From assembly GCF_900130015.1 (NCBI RefSeq), contig NZ_FQXS01000021.1, positions 31,122 to 95,121 of the forward strand: 64,000 nt of DNA. Reading direction: 5' to 3'. Every line of letters begins with the position of its first letter. Positions within the stretch are counted from its first letter, which is position 1. The notes under the pieces were generated by a model. It was not told the origin of the DNA, did no database searches, and saw only the letters and a program-made list of their open reading frames with translations. Below, in pieces: positions 1 through 8,297 of this stretch. The position numbers were made by a program, and so were the translations under genes. The DNA comes from Desulfofustis glycolicus DSM 9705 (GTDB lineage: Bacteria > Desulfobacterota > Desulfobulbia > Desulfobulbales > Desulfocapsaceae).

Positions 1-1
1 G

Positions 2-979
2 GCTGGTGTGCTGCTGGCGACGGCGGCTGGGGCCGGCTGGTTGCTGATCTACGTCCTGGAGCCCGGACCGCCGAGCGAGGAGCCCACGGCGGTGGTTGTC
101 ATCGAACGCGGTTCTTCAGTGACTGAGATTGGCCATGTCCTGGCCGAGGCCGGCCTGCTGCATGAAGACTGGCGCTTCGCGGTGCTGACCAGGTTGCTGG
201 GGGTGGCCCCCCGACTGCCGGCCGGAGAGTTTCTGCTGCCTACCGGGGTGCGCCCCGTCGATCTGATTCGCGAGTTGGCCGCCGCCCAGCCGCTCGAGTA
301 TACCATCACCATCCCCGAAGGGTTCAATCTCCAGGAGATTGCGTCTCTTTTAGTACCCGACGGTTGGATCGACCGGCAGCGGTTCCTTGAGATCGCCAGC
401 GATCCGGCCATGGCCGAAGCGCTGGGCCTCGGTGCTGTGCCGACCCTGGAGGGGTACCTGTTTCCCGATACCTACCGGCTGACGCGACCACCGCCCGATG
501 AGCGGCAGTTGATCGAGCGACTGGTCGGTCGTGCCCTGTCGGTATGGGAACGCTTGGCCGCAGAGAATGACCTGCCGGCTGATTTCGATCGGCACCAGCT
601 CTTCACCCTGGCCTCCATCGTCGAAAAAGAAGCGGCCCGGGCCGACGAGCGGCCCCTGATCGCCGGCGTCTTTCTCAATCGTCTGGCCAGAGGCATGCGG
701 CTGCAGTCCGATCCGACCGTGAGCTATGATCTGCCCAATTTCAGCGGCATCCTGACCCGCAGCGATCTGCGCACCCCGACGCCGTACAATACGTATGTCA
801 TAACCGGTTTGCCCCCGGGCCCGATCTGCAGCCCCGGCGAGGCCGCGCTGCAGTCGGTGCTGCGCCCCGAGGAAACCGACTATCTCTATTTCGTCGCCAA
901 AAACGACGGATCCCATCATTTCTCCAAGAACCTCCGTGAACACAACCGGGCGGTGCGCCGTTATCAACGGGACAATTAG
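2..979 (+). CDS. mltG: Endolytic murein transglycosylase MltG (5' truncated)
   Basis: Cleaves nascent peptidoglycan glycan strands in the periplasm from a single inner-membrane anchor. The reading frame is open to the left edge; a GTG at 8 is only the first internal start, so the N-terminus probably lies outside the window. Visible parts: the end of a hydrophobic anchor (about residues 1-17 from the GTG), a LysM-like segment, then the YceG fold. The catalytic glutamate lies in the conserved SIVEKEAAR (E206), with EGYLFPDTY at 148-156 and the NTY motif near 261. The 323 visible residues are close to full family length, so little is missing. A 592-base repeat-rich gap follows, so it is probably the last gene of its operon. 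Confidence 0.93.
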   Translation, partial: AGVLLATAAGAGWLLIYVLEPGPPSEEPTAVVVIERGSSVTEIGHVLAEAGLLHEDWRFAVLTRLLGVAPRLPAGEFLLPTGVRPVDLIRELAAAQPLEYTITIPEGFNLQEIASLLVPDGWIDRQRFLEIASDPAMAEALGLGAVPTLEGYLFPDTYRLTRPPPDERQLIERLVGRALSVWERLAAENDLPADFDRHQLFTLASIVEKEAARADERPLIAGVFLNRLARGMRLQSDPTVSYDLPNFSGILTRSDLRTPTPYNTYVITGLPPGPICSPGEAALQSVLRPEETDYLYFVAKNDGSHHFSKNLREHNRAVRRYQRDN

Positions 980-1054
980 GGTAGCTCTGTCGCTTTGCAC
1001 GTCCCTTTTCGCTGGAAAGTTTATATTAAATCAGTTCCACAGGCTGAACTCCCC

Positions 1055-1174
1055 GGGCTGGTTGGTTCTGCCGGAGGCTGCATCGCGAAGGCCCGGCGGG
1101 CAGCAGAATCAGGCCCGAAGGGCTGCGGACAGGACGTCCGCAGCGCAGCAGCCGGAGGCAGGACCGGTCAGCCC
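1055..1174 (+). repeat. GC-rich palindromic repeat R2, copy A
   Basis: A 120-bp imperfect palindrome. It opens with GGGCTGGTTGGTTCTGCCGG and closes with the near inverse CCGGAGGCAGGACCGGTCAG plus CCC. An inner palindrome reads GCTGCGGACAGGACGTCCGC. The same sequence occurs in inverted orientation at 18411-18586 and 28324-28419. All three copies are intergenic. Read in one frame they encode a shared peptide (LPEAASRRPGG...), which is a by-product of sequence identity and not a gene. Confidence 0.85.
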
Positions 1175-1204
1175 TTCCGACCATAACGCCGATTTTCATT
1201 GCTG

Positions 1205-1250
1205 GTAGTGAGCGGAGGACAGGTTAAAACCAGTCCCTCCGTTGCTTGAG
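1205..1250 (+). repeat. R2 satellite module, copy A
   Basis: The core GGACAGGTTAAAACCAGTCC is an imperfect palindrome. Its flanks (AGCGGA before, CTCCGTTGCTTGAG after) match the module at 18252-18294 in inverse orientation. In both places the module lies on the same side of the R2 palindrome, so the two parts appear to travel or be copied together. Confidence 0.7.
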
Positions 1251-1251
1251 A

Positions 1252-1304
1252 GTCAGCCGATCAGGCAGAAGAGCAGCAGCCGGAGGTACAGCTGACCAGC
1301 CCGG
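1252..1304 (+). repeat. R2 partial copy
   Basis: AGCCGATCAGGC followed by GCAGCAGCCGGAGGTA matches one half of R2 copy B (18411-18586, inverse strand). It ends in GACCAGCCCGG, like the outer end of the family. It appears to be a degenerate half-element beside copy A. The rest of this gap (1305-1571) holds one short palindrome and no gene that I can support. Confidence 0.55.
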
Positions 1305-1407
1305 ACCTGCCGTCTTTGAACAAAACAAGATAAAACAGGACGATATTTTAGCCGGAGTGTCCTGTTAAATCGCTACGGCGCGCGTAATGCACAGTATACC
1401 GGTAATA

Positions 1408-1422
1408 GCCAATAATATTGGC
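1408..1422. promoter_or_regulatory. Short palindrome upstream of nadE
   Basis: GCCAATAATATTGGC has 6-bp arms around AAT and lies about 150 bases before the nadE start. It could be an operator, but no partner regulator is evident. Low confidence. Confidence 0.25.
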
Positions 1423-1571
1423 TTGCTGGAAGTATCTGGTCAAAGCGTTTGAGTGGTCGGTTTTACTAGGAGAAAAGCTGCAACTTTTTCTCAAGTCTGC
1501 TATGGTCATGGTGATGAACTACGGAACCATCCGCACCTATTAATCATCGCAGCGTCGGCGAACGCGATTTC

Positions 1572-3218
1572 ATGAAGATAGCGCTTATTCAACTCAATCC
1601 GGTGATCGGCTCCTTTGCCGACAATTGCCGAAAAATTATCGATTACGCTGAGCAGGCCGCCGAGCGGGGCTGCTCCCTGGCGATTTTTCCGGAGATGGTC
1701 GTTTCCGGTTACCCACCACTGGATTTGTTGGAGCGGAGCTCCTTCGTCGCCGATCACGAGCAGGCGGTGCGTGAACTGGTCTGTGCGCTGCCGCCAATCG
1801 GCGTGCTCTTCGGTTGTTTCGAGCCGCGGCCGGAGCGGCCGGGCAAGCCGCTCTACAATAGCGTCGTACTCGCGAAAAACGGCGTCATCGTGCAGCGCTT
1901 CCGCAAACAATTGTTGCCCACCTACGACGTGTTTGACGAGACCCGGTATTTCGAGCCAGGCCCGCCTGGTGAGTTGCTGACCTTCGAAGGTCTGACCATC
2001 TCCGTCACCGTCTGTGAGGATATCTGGCATTACGCGGTCGACGATTATCGCGTCCAGCCGTTGGCACGTCTGTTCGAGCGAGCCGCGGCGGAACACCGGT
2101 CGGTCGACCTGATTGTCAACGTCTCGGCATCGCCGTACCACCGGGGCAAGGAATCGATCCGCCAAGCAATATTCAAACGGCTCTGCCACCAGTATCGTAC
2201 GCCGTTTCTTTATGTCAACCAGGTCGGCGGCCAGGACTCGCTCCTTTTTGACGGCGGCTCGCTGGCTTGTGACCGTGATGGTGCAGTGGTTGCCCGGGCC
2301 AAGTCCTTTGCCGAGGACCTGGTAGTCGTCGACAGCGATCTGAGCCGGGGTGAGGTCCATCAACCGGGCCCGGTGTCAGAGGTGGCCGCAGTCCACGACG
2401 CACTGGTCATGGGCCTGCGTGATTACGTGCGCAAGTGCGGTTTTTCCCAGGTGGTGCTCGGACTGTCCGGGGGCATCGATTCGGCGCTGACCGCGGCGCT
2501 TGCCGTCGAGGCGCTCGGCGCCCGGCAGGTGCTCGGAGTGGCCTTGCCGTCCCCCTACTCTGCGGACGACTCGCTGCGCGATGCGGCCGAGCTTGCCCGG
2601 CGCTGCGGCTGCCGTTTCGAGGTGCTGCCGATCAGCGACTTGTTCGACGATTATCGTGCCGCGCTGGCACCGTTGTTCGGCGATCTGCCGGAAGACGTTA
2701 CCGAGCAGAACATCCAGGCTCGGATCCGCGGCAACCTGTTGATGGCCCTGTCCAACAAGTTCAACCACCTGCTGCTGACCACCGGCAACAAGAGCGAGAT
2801 GGCGGTCGGTTACTGCACCCTTTACGGCGATATGAGCGGCGGGCTGGCGGTCATCGCAGATGTGCCCAAGCAACTGGTCTACGATCTGGCCGGCTATATC
2901 AACCGCGATCGGGAGATCATTCCGGAATCCATCATTTCCCGGCCGCCGACCGCCGAATTGCGGCCCGACCAGCTGGACCAGGACGACCTGCCGCCGTATG
3001 CGATTCTCGACGCGATTCTCGAACTCTATCTCGAACAGGGCTATGGTCGAACGGAGATTATCGAGCGGGGCTACGAGGTGGCGGTGGTCGACGATATCGT
3101 CCGGCGGATCAGGCTCAACGAATACAAACGCAAGCAGGCGCCCATCGGACTGAAGGTCACTAGCAAGGCCTTCGGCTTCGGCAGACGGCTGCCCAATGTC
3201 CAGAACTACCGGGGGTGA
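1572..3218 (+). CDS. nadE: Glutamine-dependent NAD+ synthetase
   Basis: Makes NAD+ from nicotinic acid adenine dinucleotide, ATP and glutamine-derived ammonia in the cytosol. It has two domains. The N-terminal nitrilase-fold glutaminase carries the Glu-Lys-Cys triad: E41 in FPEMVVSGYPP, K112 in RKQLLPTYDVFDE, C148 in VTVCEDIW. The C-terminal synthetase (from about 270) has the PP-loop LGLSGGIDSALT (299-304). The 548-aa length is usual for the glutamine-dependent form. ATG at 1572 begins directly with the nitrilase strand MKIALIQLNP, which supports this start. Its stop overlaps the next gene's ATG by one base, so the two are probably translated together. Confidence 0.97.
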   Translation: MKIALIQLNPVIGSFADNCRKIIDYAEQAAERGCSLAIFPEMVVSGYPPLDLLERSSFVADHEQAVRELVCALPPIGVLFGCFEPRPERPGKPLYNSVVLAKNGVIVQRFRKQLLPTYDVFDETRYFEPGPPGELLTFEGLTISVTVCEDIWHYAVDDYRVQPLARLFERAAAEHRSVDLIVNVSASPYHRGKESIRQAIFKRLCHQYRTPFLYVNQVGGQDSLLFDGGSLACDRDGAVVARAKSFAEDLVVVDSDLSRGEVHQPGPVSEVAAVHDALVMGLRDYVRKCGFSQVVLGLSGGIDSALTAALAVEALGARQVLGVALPSPYSADDSLRDAAELARRCGCRFEVLPISDLFDDYRAALAPLFGDLPEDVTEQNIQARIRGNLLMALSNKFNHLLLTTGNKSEMAVGYCTLYGDMSGGLAVIADVPKQLVYDLAGYINRDREIIPESIISRPPTAELRPDQLDQDDLPPYAILDAILELYLEQGYGRTEIIERGYEVAVVDDIVRRIRLNEYKRKQAPIGLKVTSKAFGFGRRLPNVQNYRG

Positions 3219-5098
3219 TGCGACCGGGTATGGCGATCGAGAAGAGAAAACCATCCTGGCGGCGCTGGGTCGGCTTCGGCGCCGTGGCCGTATTCCTGGT
3301 CGTGCTGGTGATCGGCATCTATCGCGAGCTGCAGGTCAAACGACCGAGCGAGATCGCTATTACCGCCTCGGGCCGGGTCGACATGTGTCTGTTCTGCCAT
3401 ACCACGGAAAAGCTCGATGCGGCCCACGACGGCAGCGTTATCGGCTGCACCCCCTGTCACCTCGGTGATCCGCTGGCCATCGACAAAGAACGGGCGCACC
3501 GGGGCATCGTCAACAATCCCGGTGATCTGCGTATTGTCGAGCGGACCTGCGGTGTAGAAGGGTGTCACCCGACCGACCCGAACAAGGTGGTCAACTCGCT
3601 GATGGCCACCAATCGCGGTATCCTCGGAACGCTGCTCTATTATTGGGGAGAAAGCGATTCCCAGGATACCGAACTGACCGTCGAGGATCTGCTCGACAGC
3701 GATCGCACCTCGCTTGCCATCGATTATTTTCGCAAGCTCTGCGCTACCTGCCACCTGTGGAAGCAGAAAAACGACCTGCCCGGCGTGGCCGGCTTTTTCA
3801 ACGAGAAGGGCGGCGGCTGTTCGGCCTGTCATTTCATTATGCCGGCCGGACACGAACGGCCGTCGGTTACCGAGGCCGACGATTCGCTTGGCACCACCGG
3901 CGGTAACGGCGATGACGAGGAATATATCCACCCGCTGATAACCAATACGGTGCCCGACGACAACTGCATCCGCTGCCACAACCGATCCGGCCGGATCGGT
4001 TTGGCCTATATCGGCGTTTTCGAATCAGAAGGCTACGGGACCCCTTATGAAAAGGGAGGATTGTCGTCGCAGCGCATGCCCGGGGAACGATTTTACCTGG
4101 AGCTGGCCGACGATATCCACCATCGCCGGGACATGTCCTGCATCGATTGCCATACCCGCGACGAGGTCATGGGTGACGGTACCAGCTATGCCCACTATGA
4201 GCAGCAGCTGGAGATCTCCTGCGAGGTCTGCCACCGCGACGAGCCGGGATTGACCAGGAAGAACAACCTGCTGACCAATGTCGTAGAGCGTGACGGCGGC
4301 TATAAGCTGGTCGGCAAGAACAACGAGCGGCTCTACGAACTGCGCCGGCCGAATCGTCAGGCCTGCGAGTTGCCGGCCCACCGACGGGTGACCTGTGAGG
4401 CCTGCCATTCGACCTGGGTACCGCAATGTTACGGCTGCCATGTCCGCCGCGATGAGTCCAAGACGCACCTGGACAAACTGAGCCTGGAAGAGACCCCGGG
4501 CCGCTGGGAAGAAGGGCGGTCCTATATCCGCTACCAGAAACCGATGCTCGCCGTCTGGGGCGAGGAAGTGGTCATCGTGACGCCCGGTTGCCAGGATATC
4601 GTCAGCCTGTTCGACGAGGGCGGTGAGCTGACGGGCGGATTCAACCGTTTTACGATGGCGGCCATCAACCCGCATACCACCCAGGAGCAGGGGCGGAGCT
4701 GCGTCGACTGCCACGCTTCGACGAAAACCGTCGGGCTCGGCGAGGGGACCCTGGCTGTGGTCGACGGCCAGGTCCGCTTTACACCGCTCGATCAGGGCGT
4801 GCAGACCGTGTCCGGGGTGACCGTCGGCTTCGATGTCTTTGTCGAACTTGACGGCACGCCGCTGCAGCACGGTTCCCGGGCCGACCTGCGGCCGTTCAAC
4901 GGTGATGAACTGCGCAAAATCCTGCGTGTCGGGCTTTGTGTCAGCTGTCATGACAGCTATGAAGATCCGCTCTGGCAGGATTATACCGACCAGACGATCT
5001 GCCCCCGCCCCGGGGCCGATAATGCCCTGGCCCGGGCCCGCTGGCCGGAGCCGGCCGAGAGCGGCAGTGGCCCGCTCAACCGGGAGGTTCGGCCATAA
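3218..5098 (+). CDS. Membrane-anchored periplasmic multihaem c-type cytochrome (12 haem motifs)
   Basis: Probably carries electrons in the periplasm, tethered by an N-terminal membrane helix (about residues 17-38, a hydrophobic run ending before YREL). I count eleven CXXCH motifs (CLFCH, CTPCH, CATCH, CSACH, CIRCH, CIDCH, CEVCH, CEACH, CYGCH, CVDCH, CVSCH) and one CX4CH (CGVEGCH), giving twelve potential haems in about 626 aa. I do not recognise a named family, so redox partner and substrate are unknown. ATG at 3218 overlaps the nadE stop (TGATG); a GTG at 3215 and an ATG at 3230 are alternatives. The hflX frame follows closely. A cytochrome between nadE and hflX looks like chance operon packing rather than a functional clue. 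Confidence 0.9.
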   Translation: MRPGMAIEKRKPSWRRWVGFGAVAVFLVVLVIGIYRELQVKRPSEIAITASGRVDMCLFCHTTEKLDAAHDGSVIGCTPCHLGDPLAIDKERAHRGIVNNPGDLRIVERTCGVEGCHPTDPNKVVNSLMATNRGILGTLLYYWGESDSQDTELTVEDLLDSDRTSLAIDYFRKLCATCHLWKQKNDLPGVAGFFNEKGGGCSACHFIMPAGHERPSVTEADDSLGTTGGNGDDEEYIHPLITNTVPDDNCIRCHNRSGRIGLAYIGVFESEGYGTPYEKGGLSSQRMPGERFYLELADDIHHRRDMSCIDCHTRDEVMGDGTSYAHYEQQLEISCEVCHRDEPGLTRKNNLLTNVVERDGGYKLVGKNNERLYELRRPNRQACELPAHRRVTCEACHSTWVPQCYGCHVRRDESKTHLDKLSLEETPGRWEEGRSYIRYQKPMLAVWGEEVVIVTPGCQDIVSLFDEGGELTGGFNRFTMAAINPHTTQEQGRSCVDCHASTKTVGLGEGTLAVVDGQVRFTPLDQGVQTVSGVTVGFDVFVELDGTPLQHGSRADLRPFNGDELRKILRVGLCVSCHDSYEDPLWQDYTDQTICPRPGADNALARARWPEPAESGSGPLNREVRP

Positions 5099-5124
5099 GC
5101 ACGATCTGCGGACATATTGAAGGC

Positions 5125-6735
5125 TTGAAGAAGAGCCAGCGGCGCCTCCTCGAGCGGATCGGCAGCCGCCGGGTGCCCCGGGACCTGATCATCACTCCAG
5201 AGATGGCGCGGACGATCTGTGAACTCTCTTTTGAGCTCAATCGCCAGATCGGCGTTTTGATCCATCGGTCCGGCAAGATCGAGATGGTCATCGTCGGCGA
5301 CCACAGTTCGCTGATGATCCCGGCCCTTTCCCAGGTGCGCGCCACCGAAGGGCGACTGCGTGGCCTGCGGCTGGTCCACACCCATCCCGGCGGCGAAGAT
5401 ATCACCGACGACGACCTGATGGATCTGCTCTTTCTGCGGCTCGATCTGGTGGCGGTGTTGAAGATCACCCGGGACGGTCTGCCCGAACGGCTCTACAGCG
5501 CCCATTTGGTGCCCGCCGGCGGGGACGAGAAGATGTGGCGCTTTCTCGAACCGGTTCACCCGGCGGCCCAGCAAGATTCGTTTGGTGATCTCGTCGAGGC
5601 GCTGGAACAGGAGTTCAGCCGCCGGCAGCACACCGCCGAAGTTGACCGCGGCCGGGATCGAGCGCTGCTGATCAGTGTCTCTACCGAGCCCCGGCACCAG
5701 GCCGAGGCGTCGTTGCACGAGCTTGCCGAACTGGCCCGCAGTGACGGAATTATCGTGCTCGACCAGATTCTGCAACGGCGCTCCCGGATCAACCCGCGGC
5801 TCATCCTCGGTAAAGGGCGCCTGAGCGATATTATTATTCAGGCCCTGCGGCTCGACGCCAACCTGCTGCTTTTCAACCAGGAACTCAACCCGTCGCAGAT
5901 CCGTTCGATCACCGATTTTACCGATCTGCGGGTCATCGACCGTACCCAGCTGATCCTCGATATCTTCGCCCACCGGGCGATGAGCCGGGAAGGCAAGCTC
6001 CAGGTCGAGATGGCCCAGCTCAAATATCTGCTGCCGCGTCTCTCCTCCCGTGACGACGCATTGTCCCGGCTGACCGGTGGTATCGGCGCTCGCGGGCCGG
6101 GTGAGACGAAACTGGAGATCGACCGGCGGCGCATCAACGATCGGCTGGCCCGGCTCGCCAAGGAACTCAAGGCGGTCGGGCGGGAGCGCTATCGTCGCCG
6201 GGCTCGGCGACGCAAGAAAGACCTGCCGGTGATCTCGCTGGTCGGCTATACCAATGCCGGCAAGTCGACCCTGCTCAATACGCTGACCGACAGCGCCATC
6301 GTTGCCGAGGACAAACTCTTCGCCACCCTCGATCCGACCAGTCGAAGACTGCGGTTTCCGGAAGAGACGGAGGTCATTATCACCGATACCGTCGGCTTCA
6401 TCGATAATCTGCCCGAAGACCTGCTGCAGGCCTTTAAGGCAACCCTGGAGGAACTGGCGGAGGCGGACCTGCTGGTCCATGTGATCGATTATTCCAATCC
6501 GGCCTACCGGAGGCAGATGGCGGTGGTGCAGAATCTGCTTTGTGAACTGGAACTCGATCAGCTGCCCTGTCTGCAGGTATTCAATAAAATCGACCGGGTA
6601 TCGATGACCAAGGAGAAATGGGCACAGGTCAATGGTGAGGGGGTCGCGGTCAGCGCCCTGGATACGCGCACGCTGGCGCCGTTTCTGAGTGAGGCGCAGC
6701 GGCTGATGAAAAAGGCAATCGCCGGTCGTTCCTGA
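5125..6735 (+). CDS. hflX: GTPase HflX, long form with N-terminal extension
   Basis: Ribosome-associated GTPase that splits stalled ribosomes in stress (family knowledge). From the TTG at 5125: an N-terminal extension of about 180 aa, then the HflX domain with the glycine-rich GARGPGETKLE (321-331), the G1 loop GYTNAGKS (374-381) and the DTVGF switch. It is 536 aa, against roughly 430 for E. coli HflX. The extension contains HTHPGGEDITDDDL near 85, which resembles a JAB/MPN metal-site motif. The start is uncertain: the frame stays open upstream through ATT and ATA codons to the end of the cytochrome gene, and residues just before the TTG (GHIEGL) look conserved, so a non-standard upstream start is possible. 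Confidence 0.93.
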   Translation: MKKSQRRLLERIGSRRVPRDLIITPEMARTICELSFELNRQIGVLIHRSGKIEMVIVGDHSSLMIPALSQVRATEGRLRGLRLVHTHPGGEDITDDDLMDLLFLRLDLVAVLKITRDGLPERLYSAHLVPAGGDEKMWRFLEPVHPAAQQDSFGDLVEALEQEFSRRQHTAEVDRGRDRALLISVSTEPRHQAEASLHELAELARSDGIIVLDQILQRRSRINPRLILGKGRLSDIIIQALRLDANLLLFNQELNPSQIRSITDFTDLRVIDRTQLILDIFAHRAMSREGKLQVEMAQLKYLLPRLSSRDDALSRLTGGIGARGPGETKLEIDRRRINDRLARLAKELKAVGRERYRRRARRRKKDLPVISLVGYTNAGKSTLLNTLTDSAIVAEDKLFATLDPTSRRLRFPEETEVIITDTVGFIDNLPEDLLQAFKATLEELAEADLLVHVIDYSNPAYRRQMAVVQNLLCELELDQLPCLQVFNKIDRVSMTKEKWAQVNGEGVAVSALDTRTLAPFLSEAQRLMKKAIAGRS

Positions 6736-6765
6736 CCGTGGTGACCACCATTTTGGACTAAATCT

Positions 6766-7239
6766 TCAGGGCTGCAGGTAAAAGCCGAGATCCTTCTCAA
6801 AGGCCTGGTGGCTGTTGAATTCGCAGCCGATCAGGTTGTTGTCCACCGAGCGGACGACCACCTCTTTCTGTAACCGGCTCTGTTTGCGATTATCCAGCGT
6901 GAAATCGATCAATGCCCGCTGGCCGATCTTGATCGAGTGGACGCCGGACACGGTAAAGCCGATGCCGCTTCTCGACAGATCTTTAATCGCAACCTGGCCG
7001 CCACCGCCGCCACTGGACAGGATGCGGTAGGTGCCCTTCAGGTCCGTCTGTTTCCGGTACATCCGTCGAAACTCGAGGTGGACCGGGAACGAGAGGCCAC
7101 AGGAACAATTGACCTTGATGGTGTGTTTGCGGCCGCGATACTGGTCGACCCGTGCCTGTCGCGTCAATCCGCAATGGGGACAGGTTATGGTCGCCCGCCC
7201 GTCATCGGAGACGTAGTTTCTTTCTGAAATTTTTACCAT
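6766..7239 (-). CDS. PilZ-domain protein with N-terminal zinc ribbon
   Basis: Probable c-di-GMP effector. The C-terminal half has both PilZ signatures: RRMYR (RxxxR) and DLSRSG (DxSxxG) about 30 residues later. The first 50 residues carry a CPHCG and a CSCG pair spaced like a small zinc ribbon. At 157 aa it has room for just these two domains and shows no signal peptide or membrane helix. It is transcribed towards hflX and separated from pyrE's partner gene by 134 bases, so it is probably a single-gene unit. The output target is unknown. Confidence 0.85.
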   Translation of the reverse strand: MVKISERNYVSDDGRATITCPHCGLTRQARVDQYRGRKHTIKVNCSCGLSFPVHLEFRRMYRKQTDLKGTYRILSSGGGGGQVAIKDLSRSGIGFTVSGVHSIKIGQRALIDFTLDNRKQSRLQKEVVVRSVDNNLIGCEFNSHQAFEKDLGFYLQP

Positions 7240-7373
7240 AGAAGTGCTGACAGACAGAACGTTTTCCCCTGATTTTTATGTTTCTATCTATGATAGTGAT
7301 TTTGGGCTGCAGGTCAAAGAAAATGCGCCTTAATTGTCTGTCAGGCCCATTATTGTCCAGGCCGGTCGGTCGA

Positions 7374-7544
7374 TCAGTCGTAGATGCCGGCGTTGTATTT
7401 CTCGAGAATCAGCTCTGTTTCTTCGTCAAGCTGGTCGGCGACTTCGTGGAGGGCGTACTGCCGGCCGCAGAAGGTGCAGCGCATGCGGATCCGGCGACAG
7501 CTGCGCAGTACTTCAAGATCGGTCTGGCAGTGGGTGCATTTCAT
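7374..7544 (-). CDS. Small zinc-ribbon protein coupled to pyrE
   Basis: A 56-aa protein starting MKCTHCQTDLEVL. It has two CX2C pairs (CTHC, CTFC) that would bind one zinc, then an acidic helical tail. Its ATG overlaps the pyrE stop (ATGA), which fixes the start and suggests translational coupling. Function unknown; the cysteine pattern suggests nucleic-acid or protein binding. A longer frame read upstream of this ATG only repeats pyrE in another frame. Confidence 0.7.
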   Translation of the reverse strand: MKCTHCQTDLEVLRSCRRIRMRCTFCGRQYALHEVADQLDEETELILEKYNAGIYD

Positions 7545-8098
7545 GGCAGGGCTTGCAACTCTTCCCTGGTAAACAGGGCTTTGAGCGGATAGCCGCGGGC
7601 CGCGAGCGTTTCGCCACCACCTTCCTGGCGATCGACGACGGTGACCACGAGGCCGACCGTAAACCCGGCCGCCTCGACCCGATCGATAACGGTCAGCAGG
7701 GTACCGCCGGTGGTCACCACGTCCTCGATCAGCGCGACGCGGCACCCGGCCGGCAGGTTTTTCAGGCCTTCGATGGATGAGCCGGTGCCGTGCCCCTTGG
7801 CTTCCTTGCGGACGATAAAGGCTGGTATCGGCATGTTTTCCAGATAACTGACGATGGAGACCGCGGTGACCAGCGGATCGGCGCCCAGCGTCATGCCGCC
7901 GACCGCACCAATCGGCTCATCACCACTGCGGATCAGGTCAAAGAGCAGGCGACCGCAGAGGTAGCCGCCCTCGGCACTGAGTGTCGTCTGCTTGCCGTCG
8001 ATGTAAAAGTCGGACGTTTTGCCGGAGGTCAGTGTAAAGTTGCCCCGGCGATATGATTTTTCCAGCAGAATCGTTTGCAGCCGTTGTCTCTCGTCCAT
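7541..8098 (-). CDS. pyrE: Orotate phosphoribosyltransferase
   Basis: Converts orotate and PRPP to orotidine 5'-monophosphate in pyrimidine synthesis. The PRPP-binding motif VALIEDVVTTGGTLL is present, as are GNFTLTSGKTSDFYID near the N-terminus and IVRKEAKGHGTG in the flexible loop. ATG at 8098 gives 185 aa, usual for the family; the frame extends further upstream, but that stretch is low-complexity and lacks homology features. It shares the 8099-8297 interval with the divergent glmS gene and overlaps the small zinc-ribbon gene downstream by four bases. Confidence 0.95.
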   Translation of the reverse strand: MDERQRLQTILLEKSYRRGNFTLTSGKTSDFYIDGKQTTLSAEGGYLCGRLLFDLIRSGDEPIGAVGGMTLGADPLVTAVSIVSYLENMPIPAFIVRKEAKGHGTGSSIEGLKNLPAGCRVALIEDVVTTGGTLLTVIDRVEAAGFTVGLVVTVVDRQEGGGETLAARGYPLKALFTREELQALP

Positions 8099-8297
8099 GC
8101 CTGTTTCCGGGTATTTGGTCTTTTTTTTCAGCGGGTTGACAAAACGTGATGGTACTCTTTTTTGCCGCGAAGGCAAAGAAAAAACTCGCCAAACAAAAAA
8201 AGCTAATGGTATCCTGAGCAGCCGGAAGGATCTCCACAACGGGGCGGCATTACGCCGGCGCCGTTGTCCATCTCAGCGCTTGATCGAGGGACAGACT

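Noticed and set aside
936..1208. Short plus-strand ORF sharing the peptide LPEAASRRPGG with frames at 18421-18975 and 28137-28409
   Set aside because: The shared peptide comes from the R2 palindromic repeat; the rest of each frame is unrelated and overlaps real genes or gaps without a ribosome site.
4981..6480. 499-aa minus-strand ORF opposite hflX
   Set aside because: Antisense shadow of hflX, no recognisable motif.
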